From Nephromyces sp. MM_2019 (Eukaryota > Apicomplexa > Aconoidasida > Nephromycida), in assembly GCA_015657535.1 (NCBI GenBank), contig JADHZB010001632.1, forward strand, positions 27,252 through 91,251: a stretch of 64,000 nucleotides of DNA. Reading direction: 5' to 3'. Both the position numbers and the translations under genes were made by a program. Position 1 is the first letter of the stretch; each line of letters begins with the position of its first letter. The notes under the pieces were generated by a model. That model was not told where the DNA came from. It worked only from the letters and a program-made list of their open reading frames with translations, and searched no databases. Of this stretch, positions 1-12,300 are shown one piece after another.

Positions 1-3000
1 CCTCTATTTTAAGGAAGGATGGGGAACCTGGATTCCAAGGCATACTAAAAGATAGTGTAGAGGGGGCGACGCGAGATGACAGTAGGAAGAAAATAGCTGG
101 TAACCTTTTTTTGGGTACAGAGGTGGTGAGTCCAACTCACCAGGCCTTTTTTGATGGTCAGCCGACTTCGTTTTCGAGAGGCATACTTCCTCCGGATAGC
201 GTGTCATGTGCTCAGCGGGCACGAGAAGCTCAGGATTCACAGGATTCACAGGGTGTGAAGCCACTTGTTGGAGGTTCGAATTTATGTTCTCAGCCTGATC
301 ATGAAAATTTGGATATTGAGCTCGCTGACCCTTCTCACCAAACCTCTGGCCGGAACGAGAGCCTTTTGTTAAATAGTAAGTTAGGGTAATAGCTTTGCAA
401 ATACGGGAGTGTAAAGGGGGCTTGAGCTGATTACCCAAAATCAAAAAAGAGATACAATGAAAAAGGTGGGCTTGTCTCAGCAGGTTATGCGAAGGTTAAA
501 AGTTAAATCTATATGAAGCTTTTGGAATTTTAATTAAACAACGCCTCCGATTTATGCATCTTTTCTTGTTCTTAGTGATTTCCTTACTTGTGTTAAAAAA
601 TTGATATACTTGAGTGCTCGTGCTGTGCTCCGAGAGTGGAGGACAAATTAGTAATATGGAGTGCTGAAAGAAAGATTCGAATTCCTTAAACGTTCCAGTT
701 CTCTAAGTTAAGCGCAATCACTTATTAATATAAATAGTTAGCTTCTCGTAAATTGTACTGTTCTAGCCCATCAATCTGTATGATTTTTATATCCTTTTAC
801 ATACTGCAGCATAATTGGAAATTCTGCCTGTTTCATCTACCCACATACATGGAAGCCAGTGGTTTAAATTTTGTATCTTTGAAAGTTTTCTTGGTGAATA
901 TTTTTAAACAACTTGAACTTTTTTGAAATTCCCAGAGAGAGCTTGATATGATTTCTGTTACTTTAGCAATGCTCAAAGCTTCACTTTGCAGGGAGTTACC
1001 AACTCGAGGAAAAGAGTCCTCTGGAAAATTATGTGAACAGCACTGAGGTCTTACCGTATGATCCAAAATTTATAAAAAGTTGTGAAATATTTTCCAGCAT
1101 GTATTTATTGTTCATGCAAGTTTTATATTGATTGCTCACTTATTGTTTTTTTTGAGTAGTACTACACCCTCTAGTGCGTAGTGTGCATTCCAGAAATATT
1201 AAGCCTTGAGTATCCCTTATATGTTATTAAGCATTTGTGTTTTATTTAGTGCTTTAGACTTCTAATCCGTAGTATAAGCTGTACTGAAACGTTCGTTTGC
1301 CATTACAAGGATTTATCATCTTGTATCCACTGTTTCTGTCCGCCATATTCGCTGCGCTCCGTTCAACCTCTTCTCTACGATTCCACCGTATATGCAGAGG
1401 AGGAAATGTTGGTTGGGAACACGCCTCATTTTCAAACAATGAAGTATGGCTTTTTTTTGCAGTTATCACGAATTAGTTATCTTGCATAAGTTTAACGTGG
1501 TTGATTTGAAGGAATTTCTGTTCTAATTATCTTTCTTAGCCTTTTTCTCACCCTCCCTTACCCTCTGCCATGTATTAATATCGTTAGATTGACGATTTCC
1601 TCCCTGAAAACCGTTCTTATCGACGTAAGACGAGGGTCTTTTCCAATGGTAGCCTGACCTCCTTCCATCGTAAAGTTTTTACTGGCTCCCTGGCACTGAA
1701 CAATCCAACCACTTGCCACGATGCGCACGATAGCAATTATTTTTGTATGGTGCATAATACGCGCCCTGGGATCTTATGTCCCGATGCTTCGCAGCAGAGC
1801 AGGACTGTTCCTTTTTTATCCCTTAGCTCATCGAATGATGGAGAAAAAATGGAAATTTCTTTACCATATCAGAGCAGGGCAGCTGCTTTGCAGATACCCT
1901 TGCCTAATTCCATGAACTATAGTTTGGATTTCCTTCAGAATGTCAATGAAAGAATGGACGAAGATACAAACGAAGGAGGAAGGAATGTGCCTCCTTCTTT
2001 ATCCACAAATACAGATGGCTCGAATAGCTTGAAGCTACTGAGAAAGGTATCCAGAGTGTTTAAAACTACAGAGTATGCAGATTCCAGCGAAACCAAAGTT
2101 GATACGCTCAAGGTTAGCGGCTAGCCGTAGATAAAATGTCTAATTTCCATTAAGACAGTATATAGTACAAGATCATACTTTCTATGCCTGTGACGGCGAC
2201 CGGAGACTTTTGGTGCTGTTTTTTCCTCATTATTTCAGGACACCAAGCACGGAGATACGACGAAGGAAAATTTAGGAATTTTTGATTGCAAGTGCAACTC
2301 CACAAAAAATGGAGGAAGCCAATTAACCAGTTTGCTTAGTAGACCGCAGAGCAATGATACATTGCAGAGATGCTTGAGCAGGAAATCATCTATTTGTGCA
2401 GATGAGGTGAAAGATGCATGCCTGCGCAGATCTCAAGACCCTTTAAGCAATGCCCATGATAGGCAAGTTTACGCCACCACTTCGTATGAGTGTGCTGCTA
2501 TGGAGAACCGCTTGAGTATACCACCCAAAGCGCAGGAAGACACTTTAAGCTCATATGAGGAAATTTTCGTAGAAGAAAATAAGGCGAAAATAAGAAATAA
2601 GCATGATTGTGGCGTGAAGCATTATAGCAATACTCACCACAAGGATTTCCCTGAAAAATTAATCTCACAGCAATGTGCTTATGCCGGGAATCGGCTCCCA
2701 GTTTGTTCCCCAACTGTTATGAACCATGTTGTTATGGACTCCGAGCGCAATTGCCATATTAGTGCTGACAAAGCCAAGAAGCAAGGGAGATCTCTACCTG
2801 GTGCACATAAAACCCGAAAGCTTGAAACGCGTTCTAAAGGGCTATTTCTGCAGCACTCTCTCGCTACAACTAATCCCTTGACTGATGATTCTTCAGCAAC
2901 AAGCTCATTGATGCAAGCGGCTGATCAGAACTGCTTCGAAAATGGGGTAGACCCATCTTGCCCCTATCAAAGCCGAAATCCATTCGTGTTAGATACTGGG

Positions 3001-4968
3001 AGTCATAAAGATGAAGCATGGCAAGTTTCGCCAACCCAGCAATGTCTGTCGCTTACGGCGAATAGCAACCACAAGTTTCTTTTCCGTTTTCTTCGTTCCG
3101 CCAAAGTTAACGCGTTTTACACTAAAGTTTTGAATTTGCAGCTGCTCTTCTTTACAGTTAAGGACTTTGATAAAAGGCAGAGGTGCAATGTTTCCGAATA
3201 CCTACCAGGCATTCTCGATTTTCAATCCATCCTTCTACCAATTTCTCTCCTAGCTTTACTCTTCAACTTGGTGTTCAACTTTCCTTTAATATGCAGTGAT
3301 GCCTATCTTTCGATTGGTGAACATACTAGTATGTGTCAGCGTGTAATGCAAGTCTTCCCAAATGTAAGGTCAATTATTTTTGAAAGCATAGAAAGAGTGA
3401 CATCGGAATCAAGCGAATCAACTTTTTCTAATAGTGCTTTCTTTTTTAATGAATTATTTTTTATGGGTTCCATGACGAAGTATTACATCGTGATCGGTGC
3501 TGCTATCATAGATCAGGTGATTTCTCGTTATCCATTTTTGCTTATGCGCTCCATCTTTTCCGTTCAAGCTGTCTTCAACATCTATCTAATATTTCTCTTA
3601 GTCTTCTGGCTGGCTGATTTACCGGATGGAATCACCACAAGAGGGTATCTATACGAGCTACTCAACTTGAACAATGCGAACTTTCGATGGGTTTCGTTAC
3701 TAGGCCCACTAATTTTTTCTGCTGTTTTTGTACCTGTCTTATGCTCTCTCATCTGGCTTTTTCATGTAAAAATTAATCGTCAACTTATAAAATGCTCCTG
3801 TAAAGTTTTGAACGATCATACAAATAATATGAAAAGAGAAAAAAGCATGAGAAAGCAAATAAAAAGAAGTAAGAAGGATTGCTGTAACATATATTTTGAA
3901 GGACAAAAAGCAATGGGAAACAGAGGTGCCAATACAAATACATGGGAAGTGGACGAAGATCATATTGAATTTCTAGATGCTGTTGATATAGCTGGATTTC
4001 GGGAAGCTAGGACCAATTATTCTAGAGGTGCTATGGGTTACTTAAATGAAAAGTCCTCCAGAATTCCTTTTTACGACTTTTTTAAAGACTTTGATAGTAA
4101 TACTGGCAAGACCAAGAACAATTATCGCAATAACCAACCTGTGGAAGAAGATCCTACTAGCGATCAAGGCCGCTTATTGTGTAGGGATCTTATCGCTAAA
4201 AAAAATACAGATTTACTCGAGGCCTATGAGCCGATGGTCAAGCGGGGAGAAATGAAAATACATCGAAGGAGTGGAGAAGGCAGGCACACATTAGAGGGGC
4301 AACATGATCGTAGAGCAGTTAAGTATATTACTACCAAAGAGCCAGTGCAATTAATAGGTAGCCAAGGATCCAGAGTTTATCGCATTAGTTCTGTACCACC
4401 ACATTGCATTCGCACAGAAGTCCCGCCACGGAATAGGCCTTTCATGATGGCATCTGCGATAAATAAGATGAGAAGCGAAAAGAATTCAGTCGGAAAAAAT
4501 TTCAAAGCAGAGTCATTTGAAATGGCCCCGGAAAATTGCAGACTCCCCGAAATAGATTCTAGGGCCGAGCATGATGTTGCATTTGCTGTTCCCCAATCTA
4601 CTCTGTACCACCCAGCGATCTGTCATTCTCATCATTCAAAAGGAAAAGTGATCAAGGGCAGAACACCTCTGCAGAATATGCATATTTCTGGGCGCCCTAA
4701 ATTAAATCTTATTAAGCGAAAGCAGTCCGGGGATTCTACTGTATCCTCGCGAAATGAGATAATGCTACTGAGGTCTGCAAAAGAACGAAATTTTGACCGA
4801 CGAGTATGTCCTCATTTTATGAAGAATGATGTTAAGAAAAGAGTTGCTATAAGTGGCAAAAAGAATAAGCTGCAGCTTAGCTTTCCAATGGCTAGCGCTC
4901 CACATTTATACGATGAGACCAAGTTAGGTGAACGCATGAATAGCTTGCACAAGCCTGGATTGAAATGA
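1..4968 (+). CDS. Large multi-pass membrane protein, 5' end outside window
   Basis: I do not recognise the family. Four exons fit with consistent phases: <3-375, 992-1047, 1588-2112 and 2239-4968 (stop TGA). They give 1227 residues in this window and the frame is open at the left edge. Donors are GTAAGT at 376, GTCTTA at 1048 and GTTAGC at 2113; the acceptors end TTTGCAG, TCGTTAG and ATTTCAG. The N-terminal 620 residues are hydrophilic and rich in Ser, Asn and Lys. Residues about 645-830 contain four hydrophobic stretches (roughly 648-669, 733-749, 761-781 and 804-828), one carrying IYLIFLLVFWLADL. The C-terminal 390 residues are basic and hydrophilic. The likely topology is a membrane core with two long soluble tails. 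The reading is strong because the last exon alone is open for 2.7 kb, and the weakest junction is the 56-nt second exon. A real start codon has not been seen. Confidence 0.85.
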
Positions 4969-5206
4969 GCAGTACATAGCGCATGGTATTAAAAATGTTT
5001 CTAACCTTTTCAATGAGCGCGTAAAGCAATACACTTCTTTCTGATGTTTGATCTTGTTGCCTTGGAGTTAATCTTCCCTATTTTTATGTTACTTCAACTT
5101 CGTAGGTTGTCCCCCTGTTTTTTAGAAGTCGTCACCGCCTATTGCATCGTGGTGTCATTATTAGCGTGGACTTCAAAAGTTGTTTTGTAAGTTGTAGGCA
5201 ATTTGT

Positions 5207-5873
5207 ATGGAAGCAGTGAACGGCGTATCAGACTTCGCTGAATTACCTATTTTGCAGCATATGTGCCCTGTCCACTCCGACAAAGAGCAATACCTCGTGA
5301 GTTATACGAAATATCTTTTCCAGTCTTATTAACATTTTTTTCGTTAATCGCAATAAACTTATTTGTTCAACTAGCCGGCGAATGTAATAGCCTCTTAGCT
5401 TGGGTGCGCTACAATCGCTACTAGACGATGCCTTCGAAACTAAAAATGCATACACCTGTAGATTCTTTTCGTGAGCAGGCAATTTATGATATATGCACTC
5501 CTATTCGATGGCCCTTTATAGGTGGCTAAATCTATGGATGATGTTGAAGTATAACTGCCTTTACTGGTACAAGTGTTTTTGGTCATTACGATAATTATAT
5601 ATAGAATTAACTAAATAATGCTATGGGTTATGAGTGTTGCTTTCTTTCCTCTTACGACAAAGCTTTTCCTCAAGTATATATGCAATATAAAGTTGGCTTG
5701 GGGAATGATTTACAAAGCATTTCCTCATTTTGATTAGCATTGCATTACGTCCAGCTGTCGGTAAATATGTTCAGTGGTTCGAGGTTCCCTTACATCAGTG
5801 CATGCATTGACAGGTCATGGATTTTGTCGATTTGCTAGTTTTATTGGCATTTTTTTACATTTTGAAAAGATGA
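5207..5873 (+). CDS. Possible small tail-anchored membrane protein
   Basis: This is a tentative three-exon model: 5207-5296 (ATG, donor GTGAGT), 5522-5548 (acceptor TTTATAG, donor GTATAA) and 5814-5873 (acceptor TTGACAG, stop TGA). All introns are phase 0. The product would be 58 residues: an acidic N-terminal half followed by a C-terminal hydrophobic helix (VDLLVLLAFFYILKR), the pattern of tail-anchored ER or mitochondrial proteins. No family is recognised. The first exon with its donor is the best-supported part. An alternative exon at 5479-5521 uses a competing acceptor, so the middle of the model could be wrong. Confidence 0.27.
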
Positions 5874-8800
5874 ATTACTGATGGCTATCTTGATTGCTTC
5901 AACACAAGCTTGACTTGGTAGCTTTCCCATTAGCCTAACGACATCTTGAAGCAGTTTAGAATATCTTTTCGTAAACTCTGCCTAGTAAGAAATCAAAACC
6001 TGATCTTAAAGCAAAGGAGTATCGCCGCAGTGTTCCATTGGGTGAAAAATCCTATGCCCCCGGATGCGAACATACTATTTCGTGCTCTAAACCTTTTGGA
6101 TGAACGTGGACAGAGGAGTATTTGATCTGCGGCTTCGAAGGGCGAAGCGTGACCGAGATCTAATCTAGGTTAAGTCATTTATTTAAGGCTTCTTTCATAG
6201 CATGCATTTAATTTTGACTGTGTATGGCTTTAATGTACTAATAGCTAGTACAACAATCAGTTATGCCTGCCTCAAACTGCTAGGAAACGGGAAATGTAAG
6301 CACTACCCATAACGCATCATTTGCTGGTTTTTGCAATGTACATTGTATAGTATGGAATGTGAGGCTTTTACTGACAGCGAAGTCACACGCTAGTCTGAGT
6401 GGCGCACAACACAGGTGCTGTTTCAGGGACCTGGCTATTGTCATGCTGTGGAGCACAAAATTTATTACCTGGGGCTGGTATTTACCCCCTAATAAGCTTC
6501 ACTGGTGCTGTATTGCCACGCAGAAAGAACTATGAATTTGCTGCTTATGAGCAGGATAAAGTGAATGGTATGCATCCTGATTTCTCAGCAAATAGTATCC
6601 CATTAAAAAAAATCAACGAAAAATTGCTCCGAACATCTTTCACAGGCATTGCCGCCGGAATATTTATATAGATATATAATATCCCGTATGTACGAATGGG
6701 GGCGTGCATAACTTGCTAAAACCTGTACGAAGATGCTTCAGAAATGTCTTCTAAACTGACGCCTTCATTGCGCACTGCTGTGGACGCTTCAAATACTTGG
6801 CAATCATGAAATGATTGCTGCTTATCGGTGGCATGAACACGAGCTTACGCTGCTCGTTTTTCACCACAATTTTACCACGCTTTGCTAACTTCCAGCTGTA
6901 TACTATCCGAAGTGTGAAGGAAGCAAAGCTTCTCTTCCACCCATACCCTGGAAATGACATGAGCAAACTAAACGAAGGCGATATAGCATATTTAAACGCA
7001 TAACCAAAAAAAATTGCTGCAAAATTTTTATTGATGTTTGATAGAAGAACACCCGCATAGAACGGTAACTTAGACACATTGGGGTAATCTGCAGTGTGTG
7101 CCCTCATTCCTTGTTACCATCCAAACCGTAGTATCGGGGCAACAAGCCTGATACTGTTAATTTCCTGGTGTGTCACTGGAATCCTTGTATTATTAGTAGT
7201 TCGCACCAAAATGTGCACATGGTTAACTCTTTCCGTTATACCATGATACCGTATAGTGGAACCTTTATTTTACAGGCTAGCTTTGAGCAAAGCACTCCAA
7301 AACTTACGATTATTAAAGCAGAAGTAATTAGCACAAGCCATTTATAGCAGACTGCTGTAGGGTTTCATGTGCCACAACTGTTACAACGCTGAAGATAATA
7401 TATCTGTATAGGCAGAAAAGGCAGAAAACGATCTATTTTACAGAAAAAAATTGTATCTTGAGATAAGCTCGCCTTGTGCGAACACGAATCGTATATCAGT
7501 GATAGCCGGAGGCCGTTGCCTAAGCTTCATATGCTCCACCCCTGAATTCATAGGTTATACGCATGGGTTGCACGGTGGCCAAGTGTTAAGCTACTAGGCG
7601 CCACACGCCAGCCTAGTTTCTGGTTTTGCCGCATCTTTATTATAAACCTGTCGTTGCTGCTCTTTCAGCAGAAGCAGCACGATTCTACCATAAAAGGCAT
7701 GAGGCGCCGATGAGCTGGCGCTGGCGTCTAAAAAGAAATGATCTAAACATCACACATTATCATAGGCGTACGTCAATGAAATAGTTTACTCGTTGACATA
7801 TAAAGCTTAAGGTGAAATGGCAACTATAATGGCTTTCCATCCTATGTTAACATAAAGCTACTTGGGGAATCATTATCTTGTGCGATTCATTCGTTTATAG
7901 TGGTAGCTATAGAAATTAAGGAAGCCATCTCACGGACAAGAGATTCCCATGTGGTTAATGGGAGATACACGAAAAAAAATTTATATTGCAACGTGTCGAC
8001 GATTGATGGGGGAACTCGGCATAGAAAATAAAGTAGGTGTCATGATAACTTATGCTAACTTCAAAATATATAGGAGAAAAACGTTTCGAACGGCGAATCA
8101 CTAATGAGTCTCTGCTTTCCCGCTAAAAATTACACGTTATATTGGTGTAAACTATTTTAAGTGATGTAGTCAGTGGCACGCCCATTCCCTGGCATGCTAT
8201 TCCTTCCCCACACCAGGAAAAGTGCCCACAAAACTGCCTGGCATGCTTTAATATTTGTACGAGCAGATGTCAAGTTAGGTTGTTAAAGACAGGGTTTGGT
8301 TATGCGCTTAAGCAAGGAATTTTAGGCTCATGCTTAGTTCTTGACATGTGTCGTATGGCTGTGCTTCACGTAAGTGAGTTTTATTCATCAGGGGGCTCAT
8401 AAGTAACTAGCGCGTATTTTGAGTGTACAGCTGATGCTTTAGAAGCCTTAGGACTGCAAGTAGAGCGCGTTCTTCCATTTACACCATATGATACCATATT
8501 TGATCCTACAACTGCCAATCCTTGGGTTATTTTATTGTAATGCGGGTGCTATGGCATACACCAAACATAAATAACAATGTCAACAAAAGTGCCACATGGT
8601 ATATTGCAAGCTTTCCCGCTTAAAGAAAGCCTTAAGTCCTATATTCTGTTACTTTTCCGGCATCCTCGCTAACTTCAACACTTAACATCAACACACAATG
8701 CTCTACATTATAAACTAAGGTTTAAAGGAGGTATTGTGCTTTATACATATTTAAAAAATTAACTTTTTGAAAAGCATATTTCTATTAACCTAGTATAAAA

Positions 8801-9323
8801 TTTTTCAATGGTACAGTCAATGCCGTATATGCAACATGGCGCTCTCCATTCTATTGCGCAGGTTCTTACAAAGGTATATCAGAGATTCTGAATAGTTGTT
8901 ACCTATTTCCATAAGCTTCCTTACTAAAATATGCTGTGCTTATGCTAGATTTCCGTAGCACGCCTTTGCAATTTTGTATAGAATTTATCATTTTTCATTA
9001 AATTCTATGTAGTACAGTTAAGGAATATTCTTTAGGATATTTTATGTTTCAGATTGCAAAAGCACTGTTACGCTGAGTCATAGCGCTTGACTCAGTGGAT
9101 GAAATTATCTGGCTTTCCGTTGTGTAAAAGTAGGCATTAAGGTAAACCGTGGCTCTTAACGACTATTTATCGCTGTTAAAATTTCCTGTTTGGGTTGTAT
9201 GTTCATGCGATAGTGGACCTGAAATTTGAAGAATCATTAGCAACCCCACAGGAGAACTAGGCAGGAAAGGTTAATCAAATTTGTAAAAAAATAAATCTCT
9301 ATCCTGACCTGGGCTGCTCAAGA
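5874..9323. other. Intergenic region without a convincing gene
   Basis: No exon chain could be supported here. The only notable stretch is a minus-strand frame at 6751-7107 (118 codons). Its downstream part, after a possible acceptor near 6950, is basic and ends at a TAG; it could be a terminal exon, but no partner exon was found. A plus-strand frame at 6399-6671 starts directly after a stop with a GTG and is not credible. Confidence 0.5.
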
Positions 9324-12300
9324 ATGAAGAACGCAAAAAAGTCGAGGAAAACTTCCGAAGAAATTCTTCCACTGGAATACAAGCACTTGAGGAGAGTCTT
9401 TGACATGCTTGATTCGAAAAAAATTGAAAAGATAGATGCACAACAAATTCTCGCAGTTTATCATGCTATTGGAGTTACAGATATTAAAGAGGTATCGGGC
9501 GGCTCATTCGTAATACCCAATTATATGTGAAAGTGTAAAAATAATGTGGAAACGCTGCTACCATCATGAGTGCAATTAGCATCGAGATGAGTAGTGCATT
9601 AAACCATAGAATTTATGGTCGTATACTAACTTACCTATGAAAGCAGATGGTATTCTAAAATGCAGTGTGAACTACTGACAAATAAAACACCTCAACTTTG
9701 CAAAGCTTTACTTGAAAATCACAAAACTAGAATATCCTTTTCGCACCTTCAAAAAAAAAGAAACAGAATACATCGCCTTCAACGAGCTGCATGCCGGAAG
9801 ATACTTAACATAGTGAGCACTGTACCATCACCCATGCAAATCCTGCTCAGCTCAACGCTTTGCTACTTGCTATCCTCAAGCACTGTTTAGCCCAAAGGGT
9901 ACAAACCAGGATAACTACATAATATCGCTTACTCCCCTTTTACACTACAATGAGTGCTGCTGCTACGAAATTACTCTGCTTTGAGGTTGCTGCCGCACAT
10001 GGAAACTAGGAGTTAACCCGCTGGCGTTGAATTAATTGAAGTATTTCAAGGAAAGGCAGAGCCCTAGTGAGCAGCTTAGTGGTAGACGTAGCAAGCAGAC
10101 GATACAATGCCAAGCGAGGGATCATAGAATGCGACATTGCACATCGTTCTCGTGGCAAAAGATACCAAGTATAAGTAGTCGGCTAGACTAGGGTCGTTGC
10201 GGCGGATGAAACTACAGAATACTTATTAGCTTTGCTTATAAAATTAAGTAGAGCTATGAGACTATTCATTCGAAGATTGTAGTAACCAGACTATTTTGAT
10301 CTCTCAATTGTGTGTCCTTCGAATTTAAACTTGGTATAGATTTTAGCTATGGGGTGTTTTAGGGACTATTGCACCTTTGAAAGTTTTTCTTTCGTGAGAT
10401 GAGCCACATATATCGTCTTGCTTCTTGGCATAAATTTTATCATAATCGAAAGGACAGCGATGCATTTACGGGGATTATCTCAAAAACTATATTCGTAAAA
10501 AAAGAGACTATTTTTATTCACGAGCTATCCGTTTTCTGTGGTTTCCATGGGGTAAACGCTCAAGTTAGGCTCTAAGGCGCTTTTATTGTATCCGTGCTTT
10601 GTATAGAATGTCAGTTTACTTTTGCAATTACAGTCTGATGTGAACCTAATGATCTGGGAAGTTGATGATGATTTGGATGGTCTAGTCAGCTGGCAAGAGG
10701 TCCTTGTAATGTATAAACGAGCAAAAAATGACAAGACGGGTAAGTCAGCATGATGCTATGATGCAAGCGATTTATATGATAAAATTTCTTATCAATATGC
10801 AGTTCATGCATTTCGCTTGGTTCGAGCTTTTGCTGTATATGCTCATCTAATCTTATCTTTGTCTTAACACTTTGTTGTACTCGGAACATTAGATACCCTT
10901 TTCTTGGCAAGGTTGCAGGCACTAGTTCATATACAAAATATTTTGTTTTGGGGTAGTGTTGGAGAAATTTTCATTTTCTCAGAGGGGATAGGAGCTAGTG
11001 TAAAAGCTGGCAATATTATAGCTTAAATTTGACTAGTGGATTGACTTGTTTGTGGCAATTTTTTGATTAAATGACTTGAATATATTAATGTGCATCTTAA
11101 GACATCCCCAGAATTGGTGACAGATGTTGTTGTTCTCAAATGAAAGTCCAGTGTCAATAACTATGAATACCTTTGCTTTTAAAAGTGAAGCATGCTACTT
11201 TTTTACATATCTTTAAGGTTGGGAGCCCAGGAAGCTCTTCAATTTGTTCGAGTTTTTCATGTTTGACAAGAGCACATCAGGAAAAATTCGAGTGGATGAT
11301 ACTCTGGAGTTACTCTATGACAGATACGGAAGAGATCAGCTGCAGCAGGTAATTTATTACGATGGTGTAGTTTATACGTAATTTGTAATAACATCCATGT
11401 CTACGGTTTCAAGTGGAATGAATTGTGAAGCATAGTAAGAACAGAGCCCAAATTTTTTTTCAGTAAGTTCATTCAATGTAAAAACTCCTATAAAAAGTTA
11501 CGAAGTTTTTTCGCAGCTTAAAATATTTTGAAGGTGGTATATTTTTTAATTATTACCAAACATAAAACTCTAAAAAGAGCTTGGGAATATTTTCTAATCA
11601 TGTTCAGCCACTTAAGTCTGATACAGATATATCTTGTATATATAATATTAGCTTTATGCCGCTGTAAAATCTGTAAGAAATACAAACACTTTAAATTACT
11701 GTAGTATGTTTTTGGTGTGTAGCTACATTTTCAAGCGACTACCTTCTTGTAAATTTTTAAGTTTGTGCTAGAGCCTTAAAGGCTAGATATTGTTATCCAC
11801 GTATATATTCTTTATGCTAATGTAAAATAGTTTTCTGCCATGGGACCAATATATTACCGAATTCTTTAACCTCAAGGGTTTTCTATGTCATGCACATTAT
11901 TCGTATGCTATCATCTTACGTCCGGTCAACAGGCATATTAAATTTTCTTCTGCGTTATAAGTAGGCCATGACAAAATAAGTTCTGATTTTTTTCCAGTAT
12001 TTATTCGGTTCACTTTGTGCCTTCCGTGCAATGTCACTTATTAGAAAGTTCTGGAAATTTTTGGGGCAGCAAAGTTTACCAACACAGAGCAGCCTTCACT
12101 AAACTTTCGAGAATATGAGGCCCAGTGTCGCCAAAGGGTTATTGATCAAAGGTAACTTCACTTGACAGTAGAGTAGCTATGGCTACTGAAGAGTAATCAT
12201 AACTTTAGCTCTGGGGCTCAGGCTTGCATGCTATCTTGACGGAGTTTCAAACAAAGATGGATCTTCCATTGTGTGATCTCAATGTATGAATATCTTCGAA

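Noticed and set aside
4..444. Minus-strand ORF of 146 codons at the left edge
   Set aside because: The plus-strand frame over the same bases continues in phase into the membrane protein gene, which explains the openness.
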